Shown: piece after piece, positions 1 through 10,935 of the stretch
Position numbering within the stretch: the stretch's first letter is position 1
How the letters are laid out: every line of letters begins with the position of its first letter
Source of the DNA: Trichuris trichiura
Lineage: Eukaryota; Nematoda; Enoplea; Trichinellida; Trichuridae
Reading direction: 5' to 3'
Length of the DNA stretch: 64,000 bases
Assembly: GCA_037903355.1 (NCBI GenBank)
Contig: JBAJFE010000042.1
Span: forward strand, 4,476,001-4,540,000
Translations under genes and position numbers: made by a program
The notes under the pieces: generated by a model
Told to the model about the DNA's origin: nothing
Seen by the model: the letters and a program-made list of their open reading frames with translations, nothing else
The model's database searches: none

Positions 1-314
1 GGACCTACGAAAAGTAATTCATTGTGTTGTGTGACTGTGAGGAGGTCATGAACTCTCAACTACTCACATACGTGCCCTATGAAGTGGCTGATCTGGAGCC
101 TCTGACGCCTTCTATGTTTCTCCAAGGTAAACGACAAGTAGGTGTTCCAAATCTGAATAAGGTTGATGCGTATTTTTTCTCCAATCGAGCCAAGTACCGG
201 CAGAGACTGACGAAATGCCTTCGGCGACGCTTCCTCACAAAATACCTTGGGCTGCTTTTGCAACGGCTTAGTCGCGGCAAACGGCCATCTAGAATCGCTG
301 TCGGCGACGTCTGA
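1..314 (+). pseudogene. BEL/Pao retrotransposon pol fragment (DUF5641-like)
   Basis: An open frame from about position 24 to a stop at 312-314 encodes about 96 residues, and the coding region probably enters from outside the left edge. It carries the pattern seen after the integrase core of BEL/Pao elements (DUF5641): a L-T-P-S-M-F-L-Q-G box near residue 27, a G-V-P-x-L-x-K-V-D stretch, and a basic R-R-R-F-L-T-K-Y-L segment. Upstream RT, RNase H and the integrase core are not in the window, so this is at best a fragment. No LTR or downstream coding sequence was recognised. Family assignment rests on remembered motif pattern; a profile search would settle it. Confidence 0.55.
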
Positions 315-1080
315 TTAGCAGCGACAATGGATAACGATTGTTTTAACCACTGGTCCGGGTTCAGCGATTATTACCAGGCTGGGGTGGCGAAACGCAAATA
401 GCAATGGCACGTAGTGCGCCAGCCCAGCTGATGAGACCGTTACAACGGTTATACCCACGGGAGATATCGAACGCTGAACCTCCACCTTGGAAATCCAATA
501 GCGCAGCAAAGCTGTCGCAACACTGTGAACAATCGAGTAACAAATCGGCAACGGATTTGCTCGTATGAGATTGAGCACGTGCTGACATCATATTGGAAAT
601 GAGGTCCGTGCCCAGTTGCATGTCGTTCCGCAGAGACATGATGATCATTAGGCTACTGTCCTCGTGGTGGAAGAAGTCTGCGTTGCGTTGTTGCTTACAT
701 GTCAGGTTTTTGTAAAACGAGAAAAGACATCGCTCTCATTTACTACAGTGCACGAGCAAACAGAGCGTTTCCAACACAATCCCGTTTTTGGCCCTTTTGC
801 GGTGAATACTAAATGCGCGTTGTTAATTTTTGATTACTGTAAAATTGGAGACAAAACTAGAAGCTGCAGAAAGGTTTTTCGGTGGACAAGGACATGTTAA
901 TTGTGGAAAAGCTCATGTAGAACCCAAGAGCTAAGCCATTTACCGAATCAATTCAAAATTAATTACGACCTCATGTGTAACTTCCAGGTAAATAGTGGTA
1001 CACGATGATTGTGCGCTATGCTTCAATTGTGGAAATTGCATCGGTAGCTTGGCAGTTGAGGTCCCTGCATCATTCCCCCT
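315..1080. other. Intergenic, nothing recognised
   Basis: Only short overlapping ORFs on both strands, with no domain pattern, tandem repeat or RNA gene that I can support. It may be decayed retroelement sequence continuous with its neighbours. Confidence 0.5.
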
Positions 1081-1810
1081 TCAGTGATGCGGAAAGGGAG
1101 GTGTCATATGCGGACGGTTGAACTTGACTCGTCTGGAGAAGGCGTCGCTGCCTCGTTGCCCGGAGATCATTGGCGAGGAAAGTCGGTTTCGTTCGGCCGG
1201 TGGCTGCCCTGTGACTTGAGCTCCGCCCTGTTCAATCATCATACTTTTCTCGGTCCGGCGGACACCGCGCGGGCCTGAATAGCGGAGCGTCAAATACCGG
1301 GTACACCTTCTTCCTTGAAAAACATGTGGCTGCAATCTTTGAGCTTCTGGCTGACAAACCTGGCTCTTGTGTTCACTCCGGGCTGAATGGGACGCCCCTT
1401 CCCATTGCCACCTTCAAGACACGGGTGAAATCGGTTGGTTCAGCGTTTACAACTCCGCTGGTTGGTACGACCACTTCAACCGGTAGGCGCAAGCTGCTTT
1501 CGTAGACCATCTTCGCATGTGTAATTCCAAAATTGGCTTTCAGGGCTGCCCAGATGCCCAGGAGGACCAGCGGCAATGCTGGGAGACCGCATGCTGCCAA
1601 CTGCACGCATCCGGGTTATAAGTGCCGTTTTGAGCTGGCGATGGAATCGTTCGATTAGCCCATTCGCCTGTGGGTGATACAAGGGTAACCAAAAATTTCA
1701 AGCCTTCACTCCGTTGTTCCAACTGGCGTGAAAACTTTGAGACATGGTACGTACCCGTCAACCGAGCGCCTTCAACAAGCCGCGATACTCTCAACCACTT
1801 GCCGTGCATC
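1081..1810 (-). pseudogene. Decayed Ty3/gypsy integrase relic
   Basis: On the minus strand the frame ending near 1476 contains Y-H-P-Q-A-N-G-L-I-E-R-F-H-R, the signature around the catalytic glutamate of gypsy integrase. After a frameshift the frame at 1373-1606 continues with A-L-P-L-V-L-L-G-I-W-A-A-L-K and a L-R-L-P-V-E segment, which follow that glutamate in intact elements. A third frame (1540-1810) holds the residues upstream. A S-R-R-V-K-F-N-R-P string at 1081-1335 resembles the C-terminal tail of gypsy polyproteins. The reading frame is broken at least twice, so the copy is dead. The first two catalytic acidic residues were not located. Confidence 0.65.
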
Positions 1811-2439
1811 GACTGCTGGGAAAAGCTACGTATCTATTATCCAACGGTTGCGTGGGAATGCTGCAAACGTAAGCTGATTTTAACAATTGGAAGGGAAGGA
1901 GAGATCTTGTAAAGAGCTAATAACCAGCAAACATATTGGATACTGTACTCTGGTTTGTGTGCAGTTGCCACTTATCGTTATTCCGTGCGGCTTCTTTTGC
2001 GTGCTTATTAAACGTAGCGCTTACAAGACACTATAACTCCATTCGCTGACGACGAAATATGACCTAATATGAAAACTTTAAAGTAAAGACCCCTAGATTC
2101 ATTGTGCTTGTTCTTTGCCAACTCCATTTAAACATACCAAGAACAAAAAATGAAAAGTGTCTGTGTCAGCGACGTAAGGGAATTCCTCACGTCACTGACA
2201 GTTCAGAAACGGAACAAGAGCAGTTCCAAAACGTATGGAAAGCATTGCTTTGTATTTCTACCTAATGATCTGTTCATCTATTCGCTGGTAGAGCATTTTG
2301 AAGTCTGATTACTGACTTGTATAAGGCAGAGCGAAGCTGCGACCGAGGATCACTGCGAAAATGCTAAAGTCTGTTATGAGGCATCTTGAATTCCGAAATG
2401 AGGTAAGACTGTTTTGCTGTTCCAACAAGACTGCTGATG
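1811..2439. other. Intergenic with degenerate repeat fragment
   Basis: Mostly unrecognised. Positions 2180-2310 are a decayed relative of the family B repeat described at 32418-32773: an A-C-G-G-A-A-C helix strand, a GTTCATC-TATTCGCTGGTAGAGC block and a TTTTGAAGT block occur in the same order. Confidence 0.45.
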
Positions 2440-2720
2440 GTTCGGTGGACAGCAGAACCCAGGCACTATTAGCAAAGCTGCAAGAAGCCTCGGCAGAAGT
2501 TGGTCGGACGGATGGGCTTGCGACCAGGGAGAGCGGCCCGACGGCACACATTATTTCACGCTGAAGATGGGTCCGGATAGGACCCGAAAGCTCCGTGTAC
2601 AACGTTTACGATAGAAATAAACATTATGTGAAAACAAAACCGGTTGATCCGTAAAAAAAATTTCCAAAAAGAAAATTAAAAACCCGTTACGAAGAAGAAA
2701 AAAGAAAAAAAAAGAAAAAA
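2440..2720 (+). repeat. Family A non-autonomous element, copy 1
   Basis: This stretch shares, in order, three parts with 10640-10935, 43545-43845 (reverse) and 43880-44215. The first is a body containing the GTTGGTCGGA-GGCTTGC block. The second is a hammerhead-like motif, here 2561-2597, with helix GGGTCC/GGACCC and loop GGATA. The third is an AACGTTTA...AAACATT short hairpin followed by an A-rich tail with AGAAGAAAA runs ending near 2720. The A-rich end suggests retroposition. No ORF of note is present. Confidence 0.65.
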
Positions 2721-2898
2721 GCTACAAGGAGCGTGCAAAATCAGTAACTCACGCCGTTCACACTACCGTTTATTCATAGGTTGAACAGACCAGATTGATG
2801 TAAGCATTACGGCGTTATTTGCAGGCAAATGGAGGCAGAGCATCTAAGGATTTAATAATTATACACTTGCTGAATAGCGTGTTTTAAGCCATATTTTT

Positions 2899-3062
2899 TC
2901 ATAATGCAAAAGCTTTATTACGGAATAATTCCCGTTTAATCTGTTTGATAACTCCGGAGCTTTCGGGTCGACCGAGACCCGTCTTCAGCGGTTGTACATT
3001 ATGGATATATCCATAATTATTCCGGGAATTATTCCGTAATAAAGTTTTTGCATTATGAAAAC
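2899..3062. repeat. Inverted repeat enclosing a hammerhead-like motif
   Basis: Arms of about 38 bp at 2899-2936 and 3022-3060 are near-perfect reverse complements, each containing TTACGGAATAATTCCCG or its complement and TAATGCAAAAG/CTTTTTGCATTA. The interior carries a minus-strand hammerhead-like motif at 2953-2990 (helix GGGTC/GACCC). The right flank continues with CGGTCCCGTACGAAG, which recurs after the same motif at 22510-22530 and 47190-47205. It is probably a foldback of one terminal unit. Confidence 0.65.
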
Positions 3063-3289
3063 ATACGGTCCCGTACGAAGAAACCACATTTTTTTGCCAT
3101 ATTTTTAATTAATTAACTTAAACTCCGTGCCAAGAGCAACGAGACCAACAGTACTATTTCTGCAAAAAGTGAACGGAATGCTAAGTTGGTGACACGTTAC
3201 TAAGTTGGCTTTAACGCTAAATTCAAACGAAAATATTCATTTTTTACTTTCAATGCATCGTTCAGCTATGACATCGAAGTAAGTGACTA

Positions 3290-6200
3290 TTAAATCTCTG
3301 CTTGCGATAAACTTGCCATCGTTGCAGCAGTTGATTCAGTCTCCGCTTTTTTGACTTTAAGGTGTTCTACCGTATTGTTGAAGTGTTTTTGAATTTGTTC
3401 CACATCGCTGGACATTTCCAAACGGGCAAGAGCTTCACTCACTTTTGCGATCAGCTCATTGATCATATCTCTTGTAATCTACATAAATAGTGAACAAGCA
3501 TTGGGGCTAACATTCCCCTATAAAAAAAGCTCATACGTCAGGGCATCCGTCCTCAGAAAAGCAGATGTAATGATTGAGAACTTCAATGAACAACTGAACT
3601 TGTACATAAGGATCAACACATTGGCTAGCAATCTTTAATCCCTTTTTAAGGCATTCCACCACCCTTTTACTCTGGCGCATCTGCAACATTTGATTAGCCA
3701 ATATGAACAAAAAGGTACAAAATTTTAAATTACCCGATCACTTTGTCCAGCTATTTGTCCGGACCAGAAAAGATGTGCACATGAAATCACGGCCCGGCAC
3801 TGGTCAGGCTTCTTGAAAAGCTTACCGGCAGACAGCAAACATTGCGTACGTAAAGGTTCATGGTTTTCTTCGCTAAAGCAAGACGTCTTTTGTAGCGTGC
3901 CTGTAATCAAGATGATAGCCGCTAGTTGAGCTCTGCTGTCACTTATTTCCTCCTCGTAGACGGCAAATGCCTGGTTAGAACAGTGGAGTTAAGTATCAGT
4001 CGAAAACATAAACTGTAGTAATGACCTGCGACAAAAACTCGTAGGCAAGCATTTCGCGATTTTCAATTGGTATAGTATCGATCACAAGAGCACTCTGCAG
4101 GAACAAACGGAAAGGCAGTGAAGCTGATTCAGTTTCGTTTAACAGGGAACAAATAGTCTGGTGAATGAACTGAAAAATTGCTTTTGCCTTTTCTTCCCAT
4201 GCAACGTCCTGCAATACAAGCGTCCTTCAAACACTAAGCCAAAGTCTCCTGAGCAAACGCACTTCGTCCCTATTGTTGTAGTATTCTCTCGAGAGTACAA
4301 AAGCTTTAAATATCAGCGGCACATATGTATACATTAGTCGGCACCGGCCACCTTTGTTGAAAAAGTTATGCGCTGCAATAATTATCTTAAAGAATTTATG
4401 TCGGATAAGCACTGACAGCGGACAAAAATCTCACGGCATGATGTACGTCACGATCGTCAGAACGAAGAAGATGCACCATTCTTGACACCAGTGTTTGTTC
4501 TTCTACAAACTCATCGCTTTTCTCATAATCTCGAGGCTGATCTACTTGATCGGTCAATAGCACGCTTAGCAAGGCTAGCAACTTTTCCGTTGCTTCAACG
4601 GTATTAACTTCGGTTCGTTCATCCAACATATTCATAACAATGCACGAAGCGATTTTGATTCTGCCACGGTGGTCCAGCATAGACAAAGCCAAACCATAAT
4701 TCTCAAGTTTAAGCAAAGTAAGCACGTCATTGTATACCTCAATAGGAATACGGAATAATTTGCCTAATTCCTTCCCGAGAGGGCAGTTGTACGCAGTCCT
4801 AAACAAAGGAGTGAGATAAATTCAGCACGTGAGAAAAATTGTACTTTGGAACTATTGCGCCTTGAAGAATGGTGTACGTGGTTGCAAAAACCTTGTCGAC
4901 CAACTGATAACGAGTGCGGTAGCAGGATAATGCAAAATTGATCATTGACACTTGCAATTGAACAATATCTTCAGAAAGCATTTCAGACCGAGACTGAACG
5001 ATGGACGCAATCTGTTCGGACAGTAGTTCAAACAAACCATAGTTTTCCTGGATTTCCCTGCCTTCTTCGGTCATTCCATAAGATGAAATTCTGTTGAGCG
5101 AGAAAACAAACATAAGAAATCTTATTATAACAAAAATGAACAACCTGTCAATTAAAGCTGTAAGGACGTTCTTGATATTAACACGCTGGTGCATATCGGC
5201 ACAGGTCTTCAAGAACACGTCTAGCGAGCGTACGTGGAATTCATCAGAAAACACCTGTGTCACATAAACTTAGAATTAGTATTTTTTTCATTCAATCATA
5301 CTTGAATAACGCATTCCATGAGATATTCTTGAGCTATCGGATCCTTACAACTGACGACTTGCACCAATATTTTGGGCAAAATGCACTGCAAATGTTTTGG
5401 TTGACAAGAACTCGCCAAAAGATCAAACTTGCCTTCTTGTAATAATCTATGCTGATATTATCGAGCTGTGATAAACGTACAAGATTTGTACCAACAAGAA
5501 TTTGCAACTCGCGACGTTCCCGCTCTCGCCTCTCCCGATCTCTGCTCTGGCCTTGATGCTGCATTCTTACCCACAGCTTGTTCATTTCGCCAAAATTTGC
5601 CAAAATAAAGTCGACAGAGTCATGCACAGTACCATCCTCAGTTTTTCTGAAAAAAACACTAAGCAAGCAATGATCAAAAGAATAAAACACTTTGCATCTC
5701 AGTATCTTTTCGAAATGTGTTCCTAACCGTACGTGTCTAACCTACTTACGATGAAAACGTAAATGAAATTACTCTTCATTCACAGACTTCGGCAGTAAAT
5801 TTTGTGTGCACTGAAGTAAGTAGTGCCTGAGGAACAGGCCACGCAGAGGATGCTGAACGCCGCAGCACATTTCTACCAAATCGCGTAGGATATCACGTCG
5901 GCTGGCCTCATGTAGTTTGATAAAAGCAATGCCAACGGTAATAAGAAGATACCTAAACACGCCACAATGAAGTCGTAATCGCCTACTATTAATAAGCATT
6001 TCTACACCGTTATATTCCCAATGACCTTAACAGTAATGATGAACAAAATCAAGGCAAATGATTGGAGAAGCAAACTTTAAACAGCATTACAGCCACTTAC
6101 AATCGAGGAATGATATTACTGGCATATTGAACGATCTCGTAAAGGTCAGGCCTTCTATTTCCCTTTTGAAATTCATCTATCAGGGCAAGTTCCAAGCGCT

Positions 6201-6522
6201 GAAGTTCGTGAGTGATTTCCATATCTGCGTTACACAAATAAGCACATAACAGCAACTTATCGTTTCACTACTCACAAAGGTGGTAGTAATACTTCGGCGT
6301 CAAAGCGGAGGTGCGCAGTTCAGCTAACATCTGCGACGCGTGCTTTAGGGCGTCCAACAACAGACTTTTCTCCTGAACCAAAACGGATTTTGTTTGGCAA
6401 AAGTAAAAAATAAAACCAACCAAACAGTGTCTCATCTCTGCTGCTTCAAGCTTAACTTGATGAAGGGAGTCGTCCAACAGCTTTTTTTGATCTACCGTCT
6501 CTTGACCCTCTTCTCGTACCAT
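3290..6522 (-). CDS. vps-35: VPS35, retromer complex core subunit (14 exons)
   Basis: VPS35 is the large alpha-solenoid scaffold of retromer, which recycles cargo from endosomes to the Golgi and cell surface with VPS26 and VPS29. Exons, 5' to 3' on the minus strand: 6522-6421, 6372-6276, 6224-6101, 5952-5773, 5646-5433, 5385-5302, 5254-5145, 5090-4845, 4798-4435, 4385-4263, 4208-4026, 3970-3734, 3680-3537, 3478-3290. They sum to 2397 nt, 798 codons plus stop, very close to the animal VPS35 length. Hallmarks include PRLYLLITVG and the adjoining [16 protein letters not shown] (residues about 115-145, VPS26-binding end), [17 protein letters not shown], and [14 protein letters not shown] with HLFWSG in the VPS29-binding C-terminal half. 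The start ATG lies in the usual position relative to the conserved QKKLLD block. Introns are mostly 46-60 nt; one uses a GC donor. All key motifs are intact, so this should be a functional gene. Confidence 0.95.
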
Positions 6523-8415
6523 GCTTCTGATGTCAGGCTAAATGACTGCACATTCTAACATGATACTTGTTTTGCCTGAATACGCTCGAAAATGTATGCA
6601 CAAAATAGCAGTGCAAAACAAATTTGTACAGCTGGTAAGAATAGCAGTGAATCTGTAATTCCAGCTCCAAAGTTATTAACAAGCACGAAAACCCTAGTAG
6701 TTACAGTAGAGCATTTGACAGTTAAGATGAGAAATTTTCATGTACTTCAAGCGTCGAATTTGGATACCAAATTAGAGGTAGAACGGTTTTAGTTTTACTG
6801 CATGCGAACTAGTGCTATGAAACCACGTGCTGTTACTCTGATGCTGAAAAGACAGTTTTTAGGGTTACGCGCATTTAGAAGTATTAACACTTATCTATTT
6901 GTCATTGCTAATATTGGCATGATCAACAGATAAATGGCCCGTGAACGGAAAATACAGGGGAATGCATTGCTTAAAATCATCGAATAACATTTTAAAAAGT
7001 TTTGCCAAATTTTTGATTTCCTTGATAACGGCGACGATAGCAAATTCAAAGTTTTGGTCATTCTCTCCTTTCATCCATACTTACAGAACGTGGAGCTGAA
7101 ATTAAGTTCATTCAACCGTACCATGACAACTGGAACTTCGACCGAGTAATCACTGAATAGTCCAACGCCACGATAATCTACCCTTACCAATAAAATGTTT
7201 CTTCTCCTTCCCATGTACGAGCAGGACAGTATGCAATATTCGCTTACATGTAGCTTTCAACTCAAGTGTCGGCGATTCCCTCTTTCATCAAGGGCATGCG
7301 ACGCCGAAGTCCTTCGTTCCTAGGTAAGAAACTAAGGCGCACGAACCGAAAATAACAAAACAAAGAAAAAGAACTGGCGGCAGCAAAATGCCAACAATCA
7401 ATACTGCATGATGAACCAACAATGGGAGAAAATCTGGCAGAATAAAAGGCAATGAGAATCAAGGAGTCAAGGAATTGAACGCACGTCAGGAAAATCATAG
7501 CGGCCAGCCAAGCGGGCTGAATCAAGTGGGATAAACCAACAGCGGCAAATGCAGTTCTGTGAACCAATGGCAATGAACAGGCGAAGTTGAACTAACAGCG
7601 TGTATATGCGCTGGAATAAAAGAGATAATTCTAGCGCAACGAATTGGGGGAGTTAAACTGTGTTGGCTGCGAAGTAACGCCTGCGAAGGAAGGGAGATGT
7701 GTGGAAATGCTGGCCAGTGATCCGGACTCCCTCAGGGCGCGGCAGGATGATGCCTCGCACCGCCTGGCATCGATGTTCTCCTCCCCGCAGTGCCAGGGAT
7801 GCGATCCTATCAAGGCCGCGTCAGGCGGGTGAGGTCACCTCCTCGATGGCGCGCTTCAGATTACCGACCAGCGAGTCGTTCACTCCAGAATGGCCCCAAA
7901 TTCGTCTGTATAAGGTTACAGGAACCGAGCTCGGTGGGTCTCTGAGTCTCTCTTTTGGTTTCTCTCTCTCTAATCATATGATCGTTCTATCCCATCCAGC
8001 GATCACTACAGCGTTGAGTGTTGATAAACTTATACTCCTCTTGCATTCGTGTACAAGATGGGCACAGAGAGTTGGAAGTATGAAGAACGGAGCTGAAGGG
8101 GGACATGTGAACCAAGACCAATGAACGGACAGCAGCATATGAACAATGGCGTATCAAGATGAGGTAGAAACGATAGGACCCATTGCCGCCATCACGCACG
8201 GTAAAGTGATCCTATGGCAAGCGATCAAATGGCGTAGAACAAGCGTTCTCTACCAAGTAGACGTGATAAATGCTGATGGTAGATGGTGACACGCTGTAAA
8301 AGGCTGTTGAGCAAGGGCACCTCATTGTAGCGCCTAAAATGAGGAGCCGAAGGGTGACCATATACAATGCCAGTGGATGCAACTTTCAGTTTAAGAGGAA
8401 AAAGTCTGGCCAACG
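6523..8415. other. Upstream of VPS35; unrecognised intergenic DNA
   Basis: Immediately upstream of the VPS35 start is an acceptor-like TTTAG and ACATCAG, compatible with a 5'UTR splice or spliced-leader addition. Beyond it, 7220-7640 and 7640-8130 are more GC-rich and carry overlapping ORFs on both strands (to 141 codons) without recognisable domains. I see no TIRs, LTR ends or RNA genes. Confidence 0.45.
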
Positions 8416-8530
8416 TGAGGCCGTGACACGCGCGGCTCGAAAGCTACGGACTCCATTAAAAGCTTTTTGTATTTTCAAGGGGACAAATTCTGTACGAAGA
8501 AGCAATTCAAAGATTTTATGCCGCGTATAT
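8416..8530 (+). repeat. Family C repeat, degenerate
   Basis: Contains CGAAAGCTACGGACTCCATT, then AAAAGC-TTTTTGTATTTTCAA, GGGACAAATTCTGTACGAAGAA. The same order is found at 22460-22540 and, reversed, at 47185-47245. The CTGANGA half of the hammerhead-like motif is degraded here. Confidence 0.5.
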
Positions 8531-9009
8531 CAGATTTACTGCTCAGTTGCACCTTTTGCTTTCGCAAAATACAACAGTACAAAGTCACGAAATTTTAATT
8601 CCCTTTTGCCAGTCTGTCTGATCTCGCATGACCATTGTAAAGGTTGGTGAAATTGTAGCTTTCTAAAAAACTCTGGTAAGCCGAATGCTGTAGTACGCCT
8701 GATGGTGAGCGATAAGCGCCGTGATGGTAAATTGTTGGTGCTGAGAAAGAAAATGGGATCTGCTCTGCAATGGAGGAGAAGTAACAAGCTTGTTTACTGA
8801 GCAACATCTGCTCGTAAACTTCATAGAGCACAATCACTTGCCAGATGCGATCAGGGTGAGTTTTGCTTTCAAGCTAGTTGGAGGCTTGGAAACCCAGGCA
8901 AAGTATACGCTGAATAAGTGATGCCAGATTATGCAGGCATGTACATCTCTCTGCGGAAATCGCATCTTACTTGCCGTCAGCGAACTCCCCTCACTGTATG
9001 ACCAGATGA

Positions 9010-9475
9010 GTGCGGAAGTTTCAGCATTATGTCGAACCGAGGTCGATCGATAACGTCCATGTTCCGGAGGAACTGCAAAGAACATTAGACGGAGAATTAT
9101 TTTTGGCGAAAAAAGCAGCCATTGGTGATGGTCGCATTCTTCTCTTGACCACCACATCCAACGAGGACAGGCTCGCACATGCATTAATGTGAGTCATGAA
9201 TGGAACGTTTAAGACACTGATCACAGTTTACTACCGAATTTACACTGTTCATGCGACTACTGGCTCATGGTTTCTTCCATTGGTTTTTGCTTTGATGAGC
9301 GGCAAAGGCCAAGCCCTTACAAACGCTCATTTGGAGACTTAATAAATTTGGCGGAAGAATACAACCTGCTCCCGAATTCACAAGTCGTCATGACGGATCT
9401 TGAGTTTGTTGCCACCAGTGTTGCAAAAAGAGAATTTCAAGGCGTTTTGAACAAGGCTTGTTTCTAAGAATGCGA
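9010..9475 (+). pseudogene. MULE-type transposase relic
   Basis: Consecutive plus-strand frames recall Mutator-like (MULE) transposases. At 9010-9192 a VPEELQRTLDGELFL segment is followed by DGRILLLTT. Then comes N-G-T-F-K-T (the D-G-T-F-K position with D replaced) near 9200, an Y-T-V-H-A-T-T-G block near 9245, and QVVMTDLE at about 9388 for the second catalytic acidic region. Frames shift at least twice and stops intervene, so the copy is not functional. Family assignment is from motif order only. Confidence 0.55.
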
Positions 9476-10639
9476 ATGAATAAGGCTTAATATCTAAGAA
9501 TGCTAATGAATAAGGCTTGTTTCCCCTTAACTTTCCTGTAAAAATTCATGACGCTTCAACAAGGCATTGCAAGGAATTACCTTTTTAAGGTCCGCGCTTC
9601 TTTCATACTTCGCAGTGCGTCTGGCGCGAAGTACAATCGAGTGGTTTGCCAAGCGAGTATAGCGCCAATGAAAGCGTCAGCTTAAAGCTGCGCCATCTAT
9701 CAACATTGGGGTTCCTGCTTGTCGATGAGATGTCAGCGGCTTTCGACAAGCTTACACTTCGCATTCCTGAAGAGGCAAATAAAGCCGAGAAATGATTCAA
9801 AAGAATTTATTTGCATGTACGAATTAGACAGCAATCGCACTCTCGTTCGGCCTGTTCGCTGCCTCTTTCCCCTGCCATCAATGTAAACTGTGTACAAGTC
9901 CACGCGCTAAGGGTATCGACGCACCCAGTACAATGTAGAAGCGTGGAATCGACGCTGGGATATTGTTGTGGGAAAGCCCACGTCAGTGTGTATTGCCTAC
10001 CGGAGAATTTCCCAAAGGAACGGTGCCGTATTTAAGCCTTTTACGCGAAAGAACACAGAGTGAACCTTCTACTAGCAAGACATACTGGCTTCCCACGACA
10101 AAAGGATTCATAGTGTCATTAGCGAAGGTGCAGCCTGGCCAAATCTGATGGATTATTACAGGGCGGTCACACACACCATTTCACTCTGAGCCGTCCTCTC
10201 TTGTGCGCAGTATATTTATGTTTCCGTTCTCTTATACAGGTATTCCCTGCTTTATGAAGAAGCTGAATCTATAGGCGTTTTTGCTTTACGAAGGATTTGT
10301 GGTGAGCGCTATTCGCTTTTACGAATAAGGGGAAAAGGATGCAATAGCTTCTATAATGTCTGTAACATTTTTTAAGCGGTCAATTTCGACAGAAGTGGAA
10401 GATCAGCTGCAATCGCTTATCTCCAAGCATGCAGGAATTAGTTACTCTCCTATCCTGACTGCTCTGCAACGCTGAATGAATAAAGGAACTTCCTGTCTTG
10501 CCACAGTCCTCAGTTCGTTATCTTCTCAATCATAGTAACTGAAACAACACGGCACTTAACCTATCTCCACCTAATGTGGACCCTTCTTTACACATTAACG
10601 TGGCTTGCAATATATCATAAGACTTGGGTGCCCGCTGCA
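9476..10639. other. Intergenic, unrecognised
   Basis: AT-rich DNA with short ORFs only. A near-duplicate of about 30 nt (AAGAATGCGAATGAATAAGGCTT) is repeated at 9465-9520. A TACAGGTATTCCCTGC string at 10237 looks like the end of a pogo-type element, but I could not find its partner. Confidence 0.35.
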
Positions 10640-10935
10640 CTGCCTGACTGACTGACTGGGCGGGATCAAGCCTCGCTGGCTCAAGATAGAGCTTACGGCT
10701 GAGGTTTCTGCCAAAGTCGGTCGGATGGAGTGGCTTGCTAACACGAAGACTGACCCGACGGGAGACACAGTTAGCGCTGATGACGGGTCTCGATTGTCCT
10801 GAAAGCTTCGTAGCCTAACGTTTATTTCATAAACGTTATTTTAAAGAACGGGTTGTAAACCGCAAAAATTTTTACAAGAAATGTTTACAAAACACATCAG
10901 TTAAGGAGAAAGAAAAAGAAAAAAGAACAACTAAA
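10640..10935 (+). repeat. Family A non-autonomous element, copy 2
   Basis: Shares with 43880-44215 the GACTGACTGACT start, the GGCTGAGGTTTCTGCCAAAG block and the GTCGGTCGGATGGAG block. The hammerhead-like motif at 10777-10811 has one helix strand mutated (GGGTC against TGTCC). A hairpin AACGTTTA/TAAACGTT follows at 10818-10840. An A-rich tail with AGAAAGAAAAAG runs ends near 10930. Confidence 0.7.

Noticed and set aside
2561..2597. Calling the motif a canonical, active hammerhead ribozyme
   Set aside because: An extra base follows CUGANGA, and helices I and III and the cleavage site cannot be assigned consistently by eye.
7262..7573. 103-codon minus-strand ORF with hydrophobic stretches, resembling a membrane protein
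   Set aside because: No recognisable family, no splice or poly(A) context, and equally open frames on the other strand.
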